A stretch of DNA of 64,000 bases from Phycisphaeraceae bacterium. GTDB taxonomy: Bacteria > Planctomycetota > Phycisphaerae > Phycisphaerales > UBA1924. This document shows, piece after piece, positions 45,646 to 54,427 of the stretch (position 1 is the stretch's first letter; each line of letters opens with the position of its first letter). Position numbers and translations under genes: made by a program. The notes beneath the pieces are model-generated. The model did not search any database. It was given only the letters and a program-made list of their open reading frames with translations, and had not been told where the DNA came from. The DNA lies in assembly GCA_019636655.1 (NCBI GenBank), contig JAHBXB010000005.1, positions 62,001 through 126,000 of the forward strand. Reading direction: 5' to 3'.

Positions 45646-45705
45646 GTCCTGTCCCCGCTGCCGGTTCGAGTTCAAGCCGGCCGGGCGAGCGGCCCGGAGC
45701 ACGGC

Positions 45706-46194
45706 GTGATCTGTCCCTACTGCGGCAAGAACGACGACAAGGTGATCGACAGCCGGGCGTCAGACGCCGGGAAGGTGATCCGCCGCCGTCGGGAGTGCGT
45801 GGCCTGCCGCAAGCGATTCACGACCTACGAGCGTGTCGAGGAGACTGCCCGGCTGATCGTCATCAAGCAGGACGGGACCCACGTTCCCTTCAACCGCGAC
45901 AACATTCTCCGCGGCATCGTTGCCGCGTGCGGAAAGCGACCGGTCGCCGAGGAGCGCAAGGCCGCCCTCGTGGACGAGATCGAGGAAGAACTGCACCGCG
46001 AGTACGAGCGGGAGGTGCCGTCACGGGCGATCGGCGAGAAGGTGGTGCAGAAGCTCAAGGCGACCGATGAGATCGCCTACGTGCGATTCGCGAGCGAGTA
46101 CTACCAGTTTGAGAAGGGCGAGATGATCAAGGAGTTGCAGCAACTCGACCTGCAGCCCAAGGATGTAAAGGATCAGGCGAAGTTGTTCGAGTAA
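45706..46194 (+). CDS. nrdR: Transcriptional repressor NrdR
   Basis: NrdR senses nucleotide state and represses ribonucleotide reductase genes. The 162-residue protein has the zinc ribbon with Cys3, Cys6, Cys31 and Cys34 (ICPYCGKND, ECVACRKRF) followed by an ATP-cone domain (IKQDGTHVPFNRDNILRGI, RAIGEKVVQKLKATDEIAYV). The start is GTG. A 3' tail rich in charged residues ends QAKLFE. No ribonucleotide reductase genes or NrdR boxes were identified in the window. Confidence 0.95.
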   Translation: MICPYCGKNDDKVIDSRASDAGKVIRRRRECVACRKRFTTYERVEETARLIVIKQDGTHVPFNRDNILRGIVAACGKRPVAEERKAALVDEIEEELHREYEREVPSRAIGEKVVQKLKATDEIAYVRFASEYYQFEKGEMIKELQQLDLQPKDVKDQAKLFE

Positions 46195-46217
46195 GGGGCG
46201 GGGCAGCAGGAGGCGTG

Positions 46218-46658
46218 ATGACCGGTGTGTGGATGAGTTGGACGATCGCTGGAGCGATCGGGGCTGGAGCGTTGTCGGGCTGCGTCAACCGGCATCAGGC
46301 AGCGCCACAACCCGCTGCACAGGCTGCGCCGCCGACCGCACCATCCGGGCCGACGTGGACTCCCGCCGCGGCCGAGCCCCCGGCGCCCGTTGCCCCCGCG
46401 GTTCAATCGGTGTGGGACCAGCGACCCTCCTGGTGGATCGATCAGCCGGTGGCGGGCGAGGGCACCCTCTCGGTCGCCGCGATGGCCGACGATTCCAGCC
46501 TTTCCGCCGCGCTGCGGGCGGCCGTCGATTCCGCGGCGGTCCAACTCAAGGACCGGCTCGGGAGCGACCCCGATTCGGTCAGCACGAAATCGGACACACT
46601 GCGGCTGCCGGACGGTCGCTACCGGGCGTTCGTGCGGTCGACGGCCGCTGTCAAGTGA
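46218..46658 (+). CDS. Lipoprotein of unknown function
   Basis: 146 residues. Signal sequence with lipobox LSGC (Cys22), then a 45-residue Ala/Pro-rich linker, then a small domain PSWWIDQPVAGEGTLSVAAM and following, vaguely like the LPP20-type lipoproteins with a helix that faces Ala. AGGAGG ends 4 nt before ATG 46218, so this start is preferred over the GTG at 46215. It lies 23 nt after nrdR; a shared transcript is possible. Function not recognised. Confidence 0.75.
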   Translation: MTGVWMSWTIAGAIGAGALSGCVNRHQAAPQPAAQAAPPTAPSGPTWTPAAAEPPAPVAPAVQSVWDQRPSWWIDQPVAGEGTLSVAAMADDSSLSAALRAAVDSAAVQLKDRLGSDPDSVSTKSDTLRLPDGRYRAFVRSTAAVK

Positions 46659-46742
46659 TCCCGGTTCAGCATTTCCCGCCTGCTCAGCCGTTAGAATGAC
46701 CAGGCTCTGATCTGTTGGGCCCCTGGACCCTGGAGTCTCGCT

Positions 46743-47513
46743 ATGCCGAACAAGGTGTTTGCCAACGCCGCCGACGCTCTGGCCGACCTCAAGTCCAAGG
46801 GCGTGCTGCGCGACGGCATGACGGTGATGGTGGGGGGATTCGGTCTGTGCGGCATCCCCGAGCACCTGATCGCCGCGCTCCGGGATTCGGGCGTCCGCGA
46901 TCTCACGTGCATCTCCAACAATGCCGGCGTCGACGATTTCGGGCTCGGGCTGTTGCTGCAGACCCGCCAGATCCGCAAGATGATCTCGTCGTACGTCGGC
47001 GAGAACGCCACCTTCGAGAGCCAGTTTCTCAAGGGCGAACTGGAGGTCGAGTTCAACCCGCAAGGGACGCTCGCCGAGCGGATCCGCGCGGGCGGCGCGG
47101 GCATCCCGGCGTTCTTCACCGCCACGGGCGTCGGCACGCCGGTCGCCGAAGGGAAGGAGACGCGTCCTTTCCTCCGCCCGTCCGACGACACGAAGAACCA
47201 CAACCGCGTCAAGGGGGCGAACGCGGCTCGCCAGCGGGACTACGTGATGGAAACCGGCCTCTTCGCTGATCTCTCCCTCGTCAAGGCGCACACCGCCGAC
47301 CCGTTCGGCAATCTCGTCTATCACAAGACCGCGAGAAACTTCAATCCGATGATGGCCACGGCCGCTGCATTCGTGATCGCCGAGGTGGAGCGCATCGTTC
47401 CGCTTGGCGAGATTGATGCCGACTGCGTGCACACCCCCGGTTCCTACATCGATCGCGTGGTGCAGACCCAGCCGCTGAAGCGGATCGAGCAGCGAACGAC
47501 GCGAAAGGCCTAG
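46743..47513 (+). CDS. scoA: 3-oxoacid CoA-transferase subunit A
   Basis: 256 residues. The family motif GMTVMVGGFGLCGIPEHLI (CoA-binding Gly-rich loop) is near the start, then SNNAGVDDFGLGLLL and GAGIPAFFTATGVGTP. With subunit B it transfers CoA between succinyl-CoA and 3-oxoacids such as acetoacetate. TAGAAT at 46692-46697 is a possible -10, and CTGGAG lies before the ATG. Unlike most bacteria, where the subunits are adjacent, subunit B is 2 kb away across a secreted-protein gene. Confidence 0.92.
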   Translation: MPNKVFANAADALADLKSKGVLRDGMTVMVGGFGLCGIPEHLIAALRDSGVRDLTCISNNAGVDDFGLGLLLQTRQIRKMISSYVGENATFESQFLKGELEVEFNPQGTLAERIRAGGAGIPAFFTATGVGTPVAEGKETRPFLRPSDDTKNHNRVKGANAARQRDYVMETGLFADLSLVKAHTADPFGNLVYHKTARNFNPMMATAAAFVIAEVERIVPLGEIDADCVHTPGSYIDRVVQTQPLKRIEQRTTRKA

Positions 47514-47663
47514 GTTCTGCGCTAAGACCGCGAACCTCGGGGATTCGCCCTTGCGGAATCCGTTCGGCTGGGGTAGTGTGGGTGAGCCCATTCAGGGCGT
47601 CAATTCTCTGCACCCCGCTCGGTGCGTGCGAGATTCCACGAAACCCCCAGACGAGGAGGCCTT

Positions 47664-49445
47664 ATGAAGCTCCACGTGCCCGCTGCGATCACATTAGTTC
47701 TCGCCTGTGTTGGCTCGGCGATGGCCCAGTCCGATGCCTGCGGCGGCGCTACCGCTGCGGTGCCGGGACAGACCTACACCGGGACCACGGTCGGCGCCAC
47801 GCGAGATGGGGCCGCGCAGTGCTCGGGCTCGTCGAGCAGCCCGGATGTGTGGTACTCATTTACGAATACCCAGTCCGAACCGCGTCTGCTCGTCGTCTCG
47901 CTGTGCGGGAGTTCGTACGACACCTACCTCTCCATCCACACCGGCTGCCCGGGGACCGTGGAGAATCAGATCGCGTGCAACGACGATTCATGCGGGACCA
48001 GATCGGTGACCCAGGCCACGGTCGATCCGGGCATCACGGTGGTGATCCGCGTCGGCGGATACACCACCAGCGTCGGCGCCTTTTCGATGACGCTGGACCT
48101 GCAGGACCCGCCCCCGCCCCCGTCGACCGGCCCCGACGTGATCGTCGGTGACCTGATCGATGTGGCGAACTACGGGGCCGTCGGCGGGTTTACGGCCTAT
48201 GCGGTCGGCACCACTTCCTGCAACGCCGGCGATGTGCCGGTTGAGTGGATCTCCGGCACGAACCGTCACCCGCTGATCGCACAGAACATGTACCGCCTGA
48301 TGAACGGCCGCTTCGAGCAGATCGGCCAGTCCTGGCTCAAGCACGCGTTCCTGTCCGTGAATGGCAGCCTCTGCGGATCGTGCATCAGCCCGCCCAACGG
48401 CGGCTCGCAGCTCGGGATCAACTGCTCCGACCCGTACGGCTCGGGGCTTAACGGCTCGCAGTCGAACCTCGGCCCGCGTTCCCACGTCAATGCCACCACC
48501 GGGCAGTACCCTTACCCGTTCACCAGCCCGGGTCCGGGCTACATCACGCCGCCCGCCGCGCAGGGAACCATCGGCCGCCGCATCCAGGTTCCCACGACAG
48601 ATGTGACACCGGCGATGAATCCCGGCGCGGTGTACTTCGTCGAGGGCCACTATGTCACCTCCGACGATGCCATGGCGAACAACGGCCGCAACAACGCCTC
48701 CTACCGGAAGATCTCCGTCGCCAGCGCCACGGCGAACCCGGCGTTTATCGGCGCCACGTTCCGGCAACTGCCGGCGATCGTTGCCTGGCAGGCCGAAGAT
48801 CCGTCTGTCACACTCGTCCCTGTTGACTACCTGGAGGGTACGGTCCTTGCCCGAATCTGGGTCGGAGCCAAGTCCACAAGCAACGGCGACGGCACGTGGA
48901 CCTATGAGTACGCCTTCCAGAACCTCAACTCGCACCGCAGTGTCGGTTCGTTCAGCGTCGGCATGCCCGTCAGTGCGAGCGTGACCGGCATCGGCTTCCA
49001 CGCACCGACGTCCCACTCGGGCGAGCCGTACTCCAACGCGGCGTGGACGTCCTCTCGCGTTGGCGCCACGTTTTCCATGGGGTGCACCCCGTTCGCGACC
49101 GACGAGAACGCCAACGCCGCCCGCTGGGGTACGCTCTACAACGTCCGGTTCACCTCGTCGGTCGCCCCGGTCATGGGGTCCGCGACGCTCGGTCTGTTCC
49201 GCCCCGGAACGCCGGACTCGGTCACGGTCCCGGGCATTCCCGTCCCGACCGCCGCGTGCGCAGCGGACTGGAACCAGAGCGGCGTCGTCGACGTGGCGGA
49301 CATCGCCCTGTTCGTGAACTCATGGGTCGCCAGCATCGCCGCGCCGGACCTCGTCGCCGACTTTGACCATAACGGCGCCGTCGAGCCGGTCGACGTCGCT
49401 GCGTTTGTCCAGGCCTGGGTCGCCGCCGTGGCCAACGGCTGCTGA
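47664..49445 (+). CDS. Large secreted protein with dockerin-like C-terminal repeats
   Basis: 593 residues. Signal peptide ([16 protein letters not shown]), then a Cys-containing jelly-roll-like domain ([20 protein letters not shown], then [15 protein letters not shown]), similar to pre-peptidase C-terminal-type domains in secreted proteins. A central about 350-residue region has no recognised family. The end has two EF-hand/dockerin-like repeats: [20 protein letters not shown] and [20 protein letters not shown], then a final Gly-Cys. GAGGAGG precedes the ATG. It sits between scoA and scoB with no evident functional link. Surface or extracellular. Confidence 0.85.
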   Translation: MKLHVPAAITLVLACVGSAMAQSDACGGATAAVPGQTYTGTTVGATRDGAAQCSGSSSSPDVWYSFTNTQSEPRLLVVSLCGSSYDTYLSIHTGCPGTVENQIACNDDSCGTRSVTQATVDPGITVVIRVGGYTTSVGAFSMTLDLQDPPPPPSTGPDVIVGDLIDVANYGAVGGFTAYAVGTTSCNAGDVPVEWISGTNRHPLIAQNMYRLMNGRFEQIGQSWLKHAFLSVNGSLCGSCISPPNGGSQLGINCSDPYGSGLNGSQSNLGPRSHVNATTGQYPYPFTSPGPGYITPPAAQGTIGRRIQVPTTDVTPAMNPGAVYFVEGHYVTSDDAMANNGRNNASYRKISVASATANPAFIGATFRQLPAIVAWQAEDPSVTLVPVDYLEGTVLARIWVGAKSTSNGDGTWTYEYAFQNLNSHRSVGSFSVGMPVSASVTGIGFHAPTSHSGEPYSNAAWTSSRVGATFSMGCTPFATDENANAARWGTLYNVRFTSSVAPVMGSATLGLFRPGTPDSVTVPGIPVPTAACAADWNQSGVVDVADIALFVNSWVASIAAPDLVADFDHNGAVEPVDVAAFVQAWVAAVANGC

Positions 49446-49460
49446 GTTCGCATACGAACC

Positions 49461-49485
49461 CGCGGGCGTCGCCCCGGCGCCCGCG
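49461..49485 (+). terminator. Hairpin after the secreted protein gene, at the scoB promoter
   Basis: Stem CGCGGGCG / CGCCCGCG, perfect 8 bp with a 9-nt loop, 15 nt after the stop. No T-run follows. It could be a weak terminator, or a palindrome overlapping the -35 region of scoB and so an operator. Confidence 0.4.
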
Positions 49486-49486
49486 G

Positions 49487-49492
49487 TATCCT
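49487..49492 (+). promoter_or_regulatory. -10-like element of scoB
   Basis: TATCCT, six bases before the scoB ATG at 49499. It suggests separate, leaderless transcription of subunit B. Confidence 0.45.
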
Positions 49493-49498
49493 TCCGTC

Positions 49499-50158
49499 AT
49501 GCCCCTGACCCGAGATCAGATTACCGTCCGTGCCAGCAAGGAACTCCGCGACGGCTTCGTCGTCAACCTCGGCATCGGGATGCCGACACTCGTCGCGAAT
49601 CACATCCCGCAGGGGATGGACGTTTGGCTGCAATCCGAGAACGGCCTCCTCGGCATCGGTCCGTTTCCGACCGATGCGGAGGTCGATCCCGACTTGATCA
49701 ACGCGGGCAAGCAGACCATCACCGCTCGGAAGGGAGCGTCCTACTTCTCATCCAGCGACTCCTTCGCGATGATCCGCGGCGGCGGGGTCGACATGTGCAT
49801 CCTGGGCGCCATGCAGGTCTCACAGGGCGGCGACATCGCCAACTGGATGATCCCAGGCAAGATGGTCAAGGGAATGGGGGGCGCGATGGACCTGGTTGCC
49901 GGCGTCAAGCGGGTGGTCGTAGCGATGGAGCACAACGCGAAGGACGGCGGCATGAAGTTCGTCAAGGAGTGCTCGCTCCCGCTGACCGGCCAACGCTGCG
50001 TTCACATGCTGATCACCGATCTGGCGGTCTTCACTTTTGACGACAAGGCCAGCCGCTTTCGCCTTATCGAGATCGCCCCCGGTGTCACGGTCGAGGAGGT
50101 CAAGGCCAAGACGGAGGCCGAGTTTCTCGTGGCCGAGAGCGTGGCCGTGATCCAGTAG
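49499..50158 (+). CDS. scoB: 3-oxoacid CoA-transferase subunit B
   Basis: 219 residues. [20 protein letters not shown] near the start, then the active-site motif [13 protein letters not shown] with the catalytic Glu that forms the glutamyl-CoA thioester, followed by [15 protein letters not shown] and GGAMDLVAG. Full length. Partner of scoA, 2 kb upstream on the same strand. Its ATG stands 6 nt after a TATCCT element, so it is probably transcribed independently and without a leader. Confidence 0.93.
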   Translation: MPLTRDQITVRASKELRDGFVVNLGIGMPTLVANHIPQGMDVWLQSENGLLGIGPFPTDAEVDPDLINAGKQTITARKGASYFSSSDSFAMIRGGGVDMCILGAMQVSQGGDIANWMIPGKMVKGMGGAMDLVAGVKRVVVAMEHNAKDGGMKFVKECSLPLTGQRCVHMLITDLAVFTFDDKASRFRLIEIAPGVTVEEVKAKTEAEFLVAESVAVIQ

Positions 50159-50229
50159 CGACCGGGCTGGGGCCGAGTTTTCCGGTCCAGTTTCGCGAAC
50201 CCAATCCCCTCTGGGCCGACCTGCACCGT

Positions 50230-50802
50230 GTGAACACCGACCCGTCACGGGTTCTGGTCGAATTGCTCGTCCTGCGAGCCCAGGCCGGCGATCGTTCTGC
50301 CCTCGACACGCTCGTGTCGATCCACCAGTCCGCGTTCCGACGCTGCGCCGATGCGCTGGCGGCCCGCGGCCACGCGGCCGACGCCCTCCAGGAATCGTGG
50401 CTCGCGATCGTTCGATCGCTCCCGCGGCTTGACGACCCGGCGAGGTTCCGTGCCTGGGCCTACCGGATTCTGACCAACAAGTGCGCCGACACGATCCGGA
50501 CCCGGTCCGGTACGCCACACGGCCGGCGCTCCGTACTGGCGCCGGCTGACAAAGGCGCCGCCGATCAGCATTCACATCTGGATCACGAGGATGCCGACGC
50601 TGTGCGCCGGGCCGTTTCCGGGCTTCCCTCGCACCTTCGCCAGATCGTTTCGCTCTTCTATGCCGGCGGCCTGGACGTTTCCGAGATCTCGCGGGCACTC
50701 GCGATCCCAGCCGGCACGGTCAAGTCTCGCCTCCACACCGCCCGCGAGGAACTTCGGACGATTCTCGAACCAACGGGCTCCCGGCCCGACCCACATGAGT
50801 GA
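50230..50802 (+). CDS. ECF-type RNA polymerase sigma factor (1 of 2)
   Basis: 190 residues, GTG start. Region 2 is recognisable (LVSIHQSAFRRCADALAARG, then ADALQESWLAIVRSLPRLD and FRAWAYRILTNKCAD), and region 4 (LPSHLRQIVSLFYAGGLDVS, then EISRALAIPAGTVKSRLHTA) is clear. No cognate anti-sigma is next to it; the next gene is a small membrane protein, 55 nt downstream, which could serve that role. Targets unknown. Confidence 0.88.
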   Translation: MNTDPSRVLVELLVLRAQAGDRSALDTLVSIHQSAFRRCADALAARGHAADALQESWLAIVRSLPRLDDPARFRAWAYRILTNKCADTIRTRSGTPHGRRSVLAPADKGAADQHSHLDHEDADAVRRAVSGLPSHLRQIVSLFYAGGLDVSEISRALAIPAGTVKSRLHTAREELRTILEPTGSRPDPHE

Positions 50803-50857
50803 GGGCCTTGATCCGCGGCGCACCCGCCCACCGCAACCCACCACGAAGGAGCAACCC

Positions 50858-51217
50858 ATGACCACCTCGATCGACGAACGCATCCGCAAGGCACTGGAAT
50901 CCGACGCCATGGTCGAGCCGGACCTGCGCGACATGATCGGTGACGTGATCGGCCGACGAACGCACTGGCTCAACATCTTGAGCATGCTCTGGACCGTGGT
51001 CTTCCTGGTCCTGGGTGTCTACTGCGCCGTGCGGTTCTTCGGCACGGACGACCTGGTGCTCGTGGTTCGCTGGGGGGTAGGCGTGCTTCTGTGCACCGGC
51101 GCCGTCAGCCTGCTCAAGATGTGGTTCCTGATGATCATCAACCGCAACACCATCCTTCGAGAGGTCAAGCGACTCGAGTTGCGGCTTGCCGCGTCGGATC
51201 GTGGGGCCTCCGCGTAG
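50858..51217 (+). CDS. Small two-helix membrane protein next to an ECF sigma factor
   Basis: 119 residues. A cytoplasmic helical N-terminus (IDERIRKALESDAMVEPDLR), two membrane segments (ILSMLWTVVFLVLGVYCAV and WGVGVLLCTGAVSLLKMWF) and a C-terminal helix rich in Arg/Glu. This resembles a planctomycete family of small membrane proteins often encoded next to ECF sigma factors (DUF6768-like; the name is from memory). AAGGAG lies before the ATG. An anti-sigma role is possible but inferred only from position. Confidence 0.75.
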   Translation: MTTSIDERIRKALESDAMVEPDLRDMIGDVIGRRTHWLNILSMLWTVVFLVLGVYCAVRFFGTDDLVLVVRWGVGVLLCTGAVSLLKMWFLMIINRNTILREVKRLELRLAASDRGASA

Positions 51218-51307
51218 CCGCAGGCGGAACAGGAGAGCGCACGCCGGCCCGGCGGAAGCCCTACCCTCGCGAAGACCATTCCTTCACCTCTTTCGGAGTA
51301 GAGCCAC

Positions 51308-53230
51308 ATGACCCGCTCGCTGATCCTGAGCCTGTGCGCCGGCCTGAGCATCTCCATGTCGAACCTGGCGATCGCGCAGGACGCCCCGTCATCGACGCCA
51401 CCCTCACAGCCCGCTGGCGGGAAACTCCCGGTTGCCTCCTCAGACGATCTTCCTCGCCACGTTTATCAGATCGAAGGGACGCCCTCCTCCCTCGTGGCCA
51501 ACGGCGGAGAGGCATTCGATCAGTTCCTCGCCAAGGTTCGCGCCGATGCGGAGTCGGACCTGGCGGCGTACGACATCAAGGACCCGACCACGCTCCAGGG
51601 CTACTACCAACTGCTCCAGCAGATCGCGATGCTGCAGCACCGGACGGAAGACGCCCTGGCGTTCACCAACCAGATCCGGGCCCTGGAGCAGAAGGAGTCC
51701 AAGAAGCTGATGACCGGTCTGCTCCTGTCGGCGATTGTCGCCGCGGAGAAGGCCTCTGGCGACAACCACGCCGCATTCGACGGCAACTTCCGGGCTGCCC
51801 TGAACAAGAGGCTCGGGGCGCTGCCGTGGGACGTTGTTCGCGAGGAGATCCTCTCTGCCAAGGGCCGCGCCGAGATCATCTCCGAATCACTGGTGCTTGG
51901 GAGCATTAAGGGCCAACTCGATCCGGTGGTGGCCAACGCCGGCGGTGAACTCAGCAACGATCTGGCCAAGAACCTCGTCAGCGCCCGGATGACCCTCGCC
52001 GTCATTCTGCCCGTGCTCCCCGCGGCGGCCGACGTCTATTCACAGATCATCGACAGCCACAAGACCGCCGTCGTCGACATCTGGGGCGACCGTAATGTCG
52101 CCCTGGCCGAGTCCGACAAGGCCACTCCGGTGGTGGTCGCCGTTTGGGACTCGGGAGTCGATGTCGACCTGTTCCCCAAGCAGACCTGGACCAACTCCGC
52201 GGAGACCGTCAACGGTAAGGACGACGACGGCAACGGCTATGTCGACGACGTCCACGGCATCGCGTACGACCTCGATGCCAAGCCGGTCGTCGAACTCCTC
52301 CGTCCGCTCGACGAGCTGCGCTCGGAGAAGTCGCTCGTCACCACCAATACCAAGGGACTCGGCGACATCCGAGCGAATATTGACAGCCCGGAGGCTTCGG
52401 CGCTCAAGAAGTACCTCCGATCCCTGAAGCCCGAGGAGGTTAACGCCTTCCTCGAGGACCTCAATCTCTTCGGTGGGTACAGCCACGGCACGCACGTTGC
52501 CGGCATTGCGTCCGACGGGAATCCGTTTGTCCGCATCCTTCCGGCCCGGATTACCTTCGATTTCCGCTCCATCCCCACGCACACGCCGACCATCGAGCGG
52601 GCCAAGGCCGAAGCAAAGGCCGCCCGTGATACGGTGGCCTATTTCAAGAAGGCCGGCGTTCGCGTCGTCAACATGTCGTGGGGCGGCTCCCGCGGCGACG
52701 TTGAGGCGGAACTCGAGAAGAAGGGCTGGGGCAAGGACTCCGCCGAGCGTGCCGAGCTCGCCCGCACGCTCTTTGCGATCCAGCGCGATGCGCTCGCCGA
52801 GGCGTTCAAGTCAGCCCCTGAGATTCTCTTCATCGCAGCCGCCGGCAACGCGGACAGCAACAACCAGTTCGAGGAGTTCATCCCCTCCGGCCTCAACCTC
52901 CCCAACCTCATCACCGTCGGCGCGGTGGACCAGTCGGGCAAGCCGACCGGGTTCACGTCGTTCGGCGAGAATGTTCACCTCTATGCCAACGGCTTCGAGG
53001 TTGATTCCTATATCCCGGGCGGGCAGCGGCTCAAGTTCAGCGGTACGTCGATGGCGGCGCCCCAGGTGGCCAACCTTGCCGGCAAGATGCTTGCGGTGAA
53101 CCCCTCGCTCACCACTGTGCAGCTCATCGAGATCATGACCAAGAGCGGCGACCCGATGGACGGCAACCCCGACCGTCTCCTGATCAACCCCAAGAAGGCC
53201 CTGGAACTGGCCCGCAAGTCCGCCAGTTGA
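51308..53230 (+). CDS. Exported S8 (subtilisin) family serine peptidase
   Basis: 640 residues. Signal peptide (MTRSLILSLCAGLSISMSNL ... AIAQ), then about 250 residues of helical pro-region or N-terminal domain, then a subtilase domain with the triad Asp281 (VVAVWDSGVDVD), His393 (YSHGTHVAG), Ser581 (FSGTSMAAPQ) and the oxyanion Asn in AAAGNADSNN. The Asp-His gap, 112 residues, is about three times that of subtilisin and contains a DDDGNGYVDDVHGIAYD segment seen in other large secreted subtilases. GGAG precedes the ATG. Followed by a strong terminator. Likely periplasmic or secreted. Confidence 0.9.
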   Translation: MTRSLILSLCAGLSISMSNLAIAQDAPSSTPPSQPAGGKLPVASSDDLPRHVYQIEGTPSSLVANGGEAFDQFLAKVRADAESDLAAYDIKDPTTLQGYYQLLQQIAMLQHRTEDALAFTNQIRALEQKESKKLMTGLLLSAIVAAEKASGDNHAAFDGNFRAALNKRLGALPWDVVREEILSAKGRAEIISESLVLGSIKGQLDPVVANAGGELSNDLAKNLVSARMTLAVILPVLPAAADVYSQIIDSHKTAVVDIWGDRNVALAESDKATPVVVAVWDSGVDVDLFPKQTWTNSAETVNGKDDDGNGYVDDVHGIAYDLDAKPVVELLRPLDELRSEKSLVTTNTKGLGDIRANIDSPEASALKKYLRSLKPEEVNAFLEDLNLFGGYSHGTHVAGIASDGNPFVRILPARITFDFRSIPTHTPTIERAKAEAKAARDTVAYFKKAGVRVVNMSWGGSRGDVEAELEKKGWGKDSAERAELARTLFAIQRDALAEAFKSAPEILFIAAAGNADSNNQFEEFIPSGLNLPNLITVGAVDQSGKPTGFTSFGENVHLYANGFEVDSYIPGGQRLKFSGTSMAAPQVANLAGKMLAVNPSLTTVQLIEIMTKSGDPMDGNPDRLLINPKKALELARKSAS

Positions 53231-53276
53231 TCGAGCGGCGACAGCCGGCAGCGACCACAAACCGATCGCCCGAAAC

Positions 53277-53302
53277 GCCCGGCCAACGAGCCGGGCTTTT
53301 TC
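53277..53302 (+). terminator. Rho-independent terminator after the S8 peptidase gene
   Basis: Stem GCCCGGC / GCCGGGC, loop CAACGA, then TTTTTC. Almost the same stem as the thrS leader terminator. Confidence 0.85.
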
Positions 53303-53304
53303 GT

Positions 53305-53310
53305 TACGCT
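53305..53310 (+). promoter_or_regulatory. -10-like element of the M19 dipeptidase gene
   Basis: TACGCT directly after the terminator T-run, six bases before the ATG at 53317. Confidence 0.4.
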
Positions 53311-53316
53311 ACCGCG

Positions 53317-54426
53317 ATGACGTCGCTGGTTCCCTGGTTCGACGCCCACCTGGACCTGGCCTGCCTGGCGGTGCACGCGCGTGACCTGCTCGCGCCGCTC
53401 GATCCCGCTCAGGGGCCGTGGCCGCCCGGCGCGATCACGCTGCCGTCGCTTGCCGAGGCGCCGGTGCGGTTCGCGCTCGCCACGATCTTCACCGAGCCCG
53501 TCGATTCCGAATCCCAGCAGACCGAGCCCCAGATGTACCCCGCGGGGAACTCCGAGCGGGCCTTCCTTGTCGGACGGGCGCAGCTCGAGGTGTACCTCAC
53601 GTGGCGAGACCAGAGCGCTGTTTCCCTTGACCTTGTCGAGCTGCTCCGGCCCGAGCCCGGGGTGGGCGAGATCCGCGGCGGGATGGGCGTCGCCGAGACC
53701 CACGCGCTCTCGCTCGACCGGCGCCTTGCCCGGCTCCCGCACCACTCGCCGCTCCGCCTTGCCATCCTGATGGAGAACGCGGACCCGATCCGATCACCCG
53801 GCGACCTGCAGTGGTGGGTCGAGCACGGCGTGCGGGTCGTGGGGATGGCCTGGGCCAAGCCGTCCCGCTACGCCGGCGGCAACTCGACGGACCTGCCGAT
53901 TTCCCCTATGGGCCGCGAACTCGTCAAGGAGATCGACCGCCTACGAGTCATCCACGACGCCTCGCACCTGAGCGACCGGTCCCTTGCCGAGTTATTCGAG
54001 TTGACCGACCGCGCCCTCATCGCGTCGCACTCCAACTGCCGCGCCCTGGTCGGTGGCGGCGGCTTCGGCGAGAATCAACGGCACCTCTCCGATGAGTCCA
54101 TCCGCGAGATCACTCGCCGTGGAGGGGTGATCGGCCTCAACCTGTTCAGCACATTCCTCGCGCCGGGGTCACCGCCGCGAGCCCGCATCGCCGACTGCGT
54201 GCGGCATATCGAACACATCTGCGCCATTGCCGGTCACACCCGCGCCGTTGGCCTGGGTTCCGACATGGACGGCGGGTTCGGCGCCGATCGTCTGCCACAG
54301 GGCGTAGATTCGCCAAAGGACCTGCCGCGGCTTCTTGAGGCGCTCGCTGCCCGCGGCTGGGCGGACGGCGACCTCGCCCGGTTCGCATGGCGAAACTGGG
54401 CCGAGTTCTTCGCCTCAACCGCGTGA
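53317..54426 (+). CDS. Membrane dipeptidase (family M19)
   Basis: 369 residues, an amidohydrolase-fold dipeptidase. WFDAHLDLA near the start gives the HxD zinc ligands, NADPIRSPGDLQWWVEHGVR contains the bridging Glu region, IHDASHLSDRS and IASHSNCRAL carry His ligands, and GLGSDMDGGFG the last Asp. No signal peptide, so unlike the mammalian enzyme it is probably cytoplasmic. The gene starts immediately after the terminator of the S8 gene with a -10-like element. It is convergent with the M48 gene, one base between the two stops. Confidence 0.88.
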   Translation: MTSLVPWFDAHLDLACLAVHARDLLAPLDPAQGPWPPGAITLPSLAEAPVRFALATIFTEPVDSESQQTEPQMYPAGNSERAFLVGRAQLEVYLTWRDQSAVSLDLVELLRPEPGVGEIRGGMGVAETHALSLDRRLARLPHHSPLRLAILMENADPIRSPGDLQWWVEHGVRVVGMAWAKPSRYAGGNSTDLPISPMGRELVKEIDRLRVIHDASHLSDRSLAELFELTDRALIASHSNCRALVGGGGFGENQRHLSDESIREITRRGGVIGLNLFSTFLAPGSPPRARIADCVRHIEHICAIAGHTRAVGLGSDMDGGFGADRLPQGVDSPKDLPRLLEALAARGWADGDLARFAWRNWAEFFASTA

Positions 54427-54427
54427 T

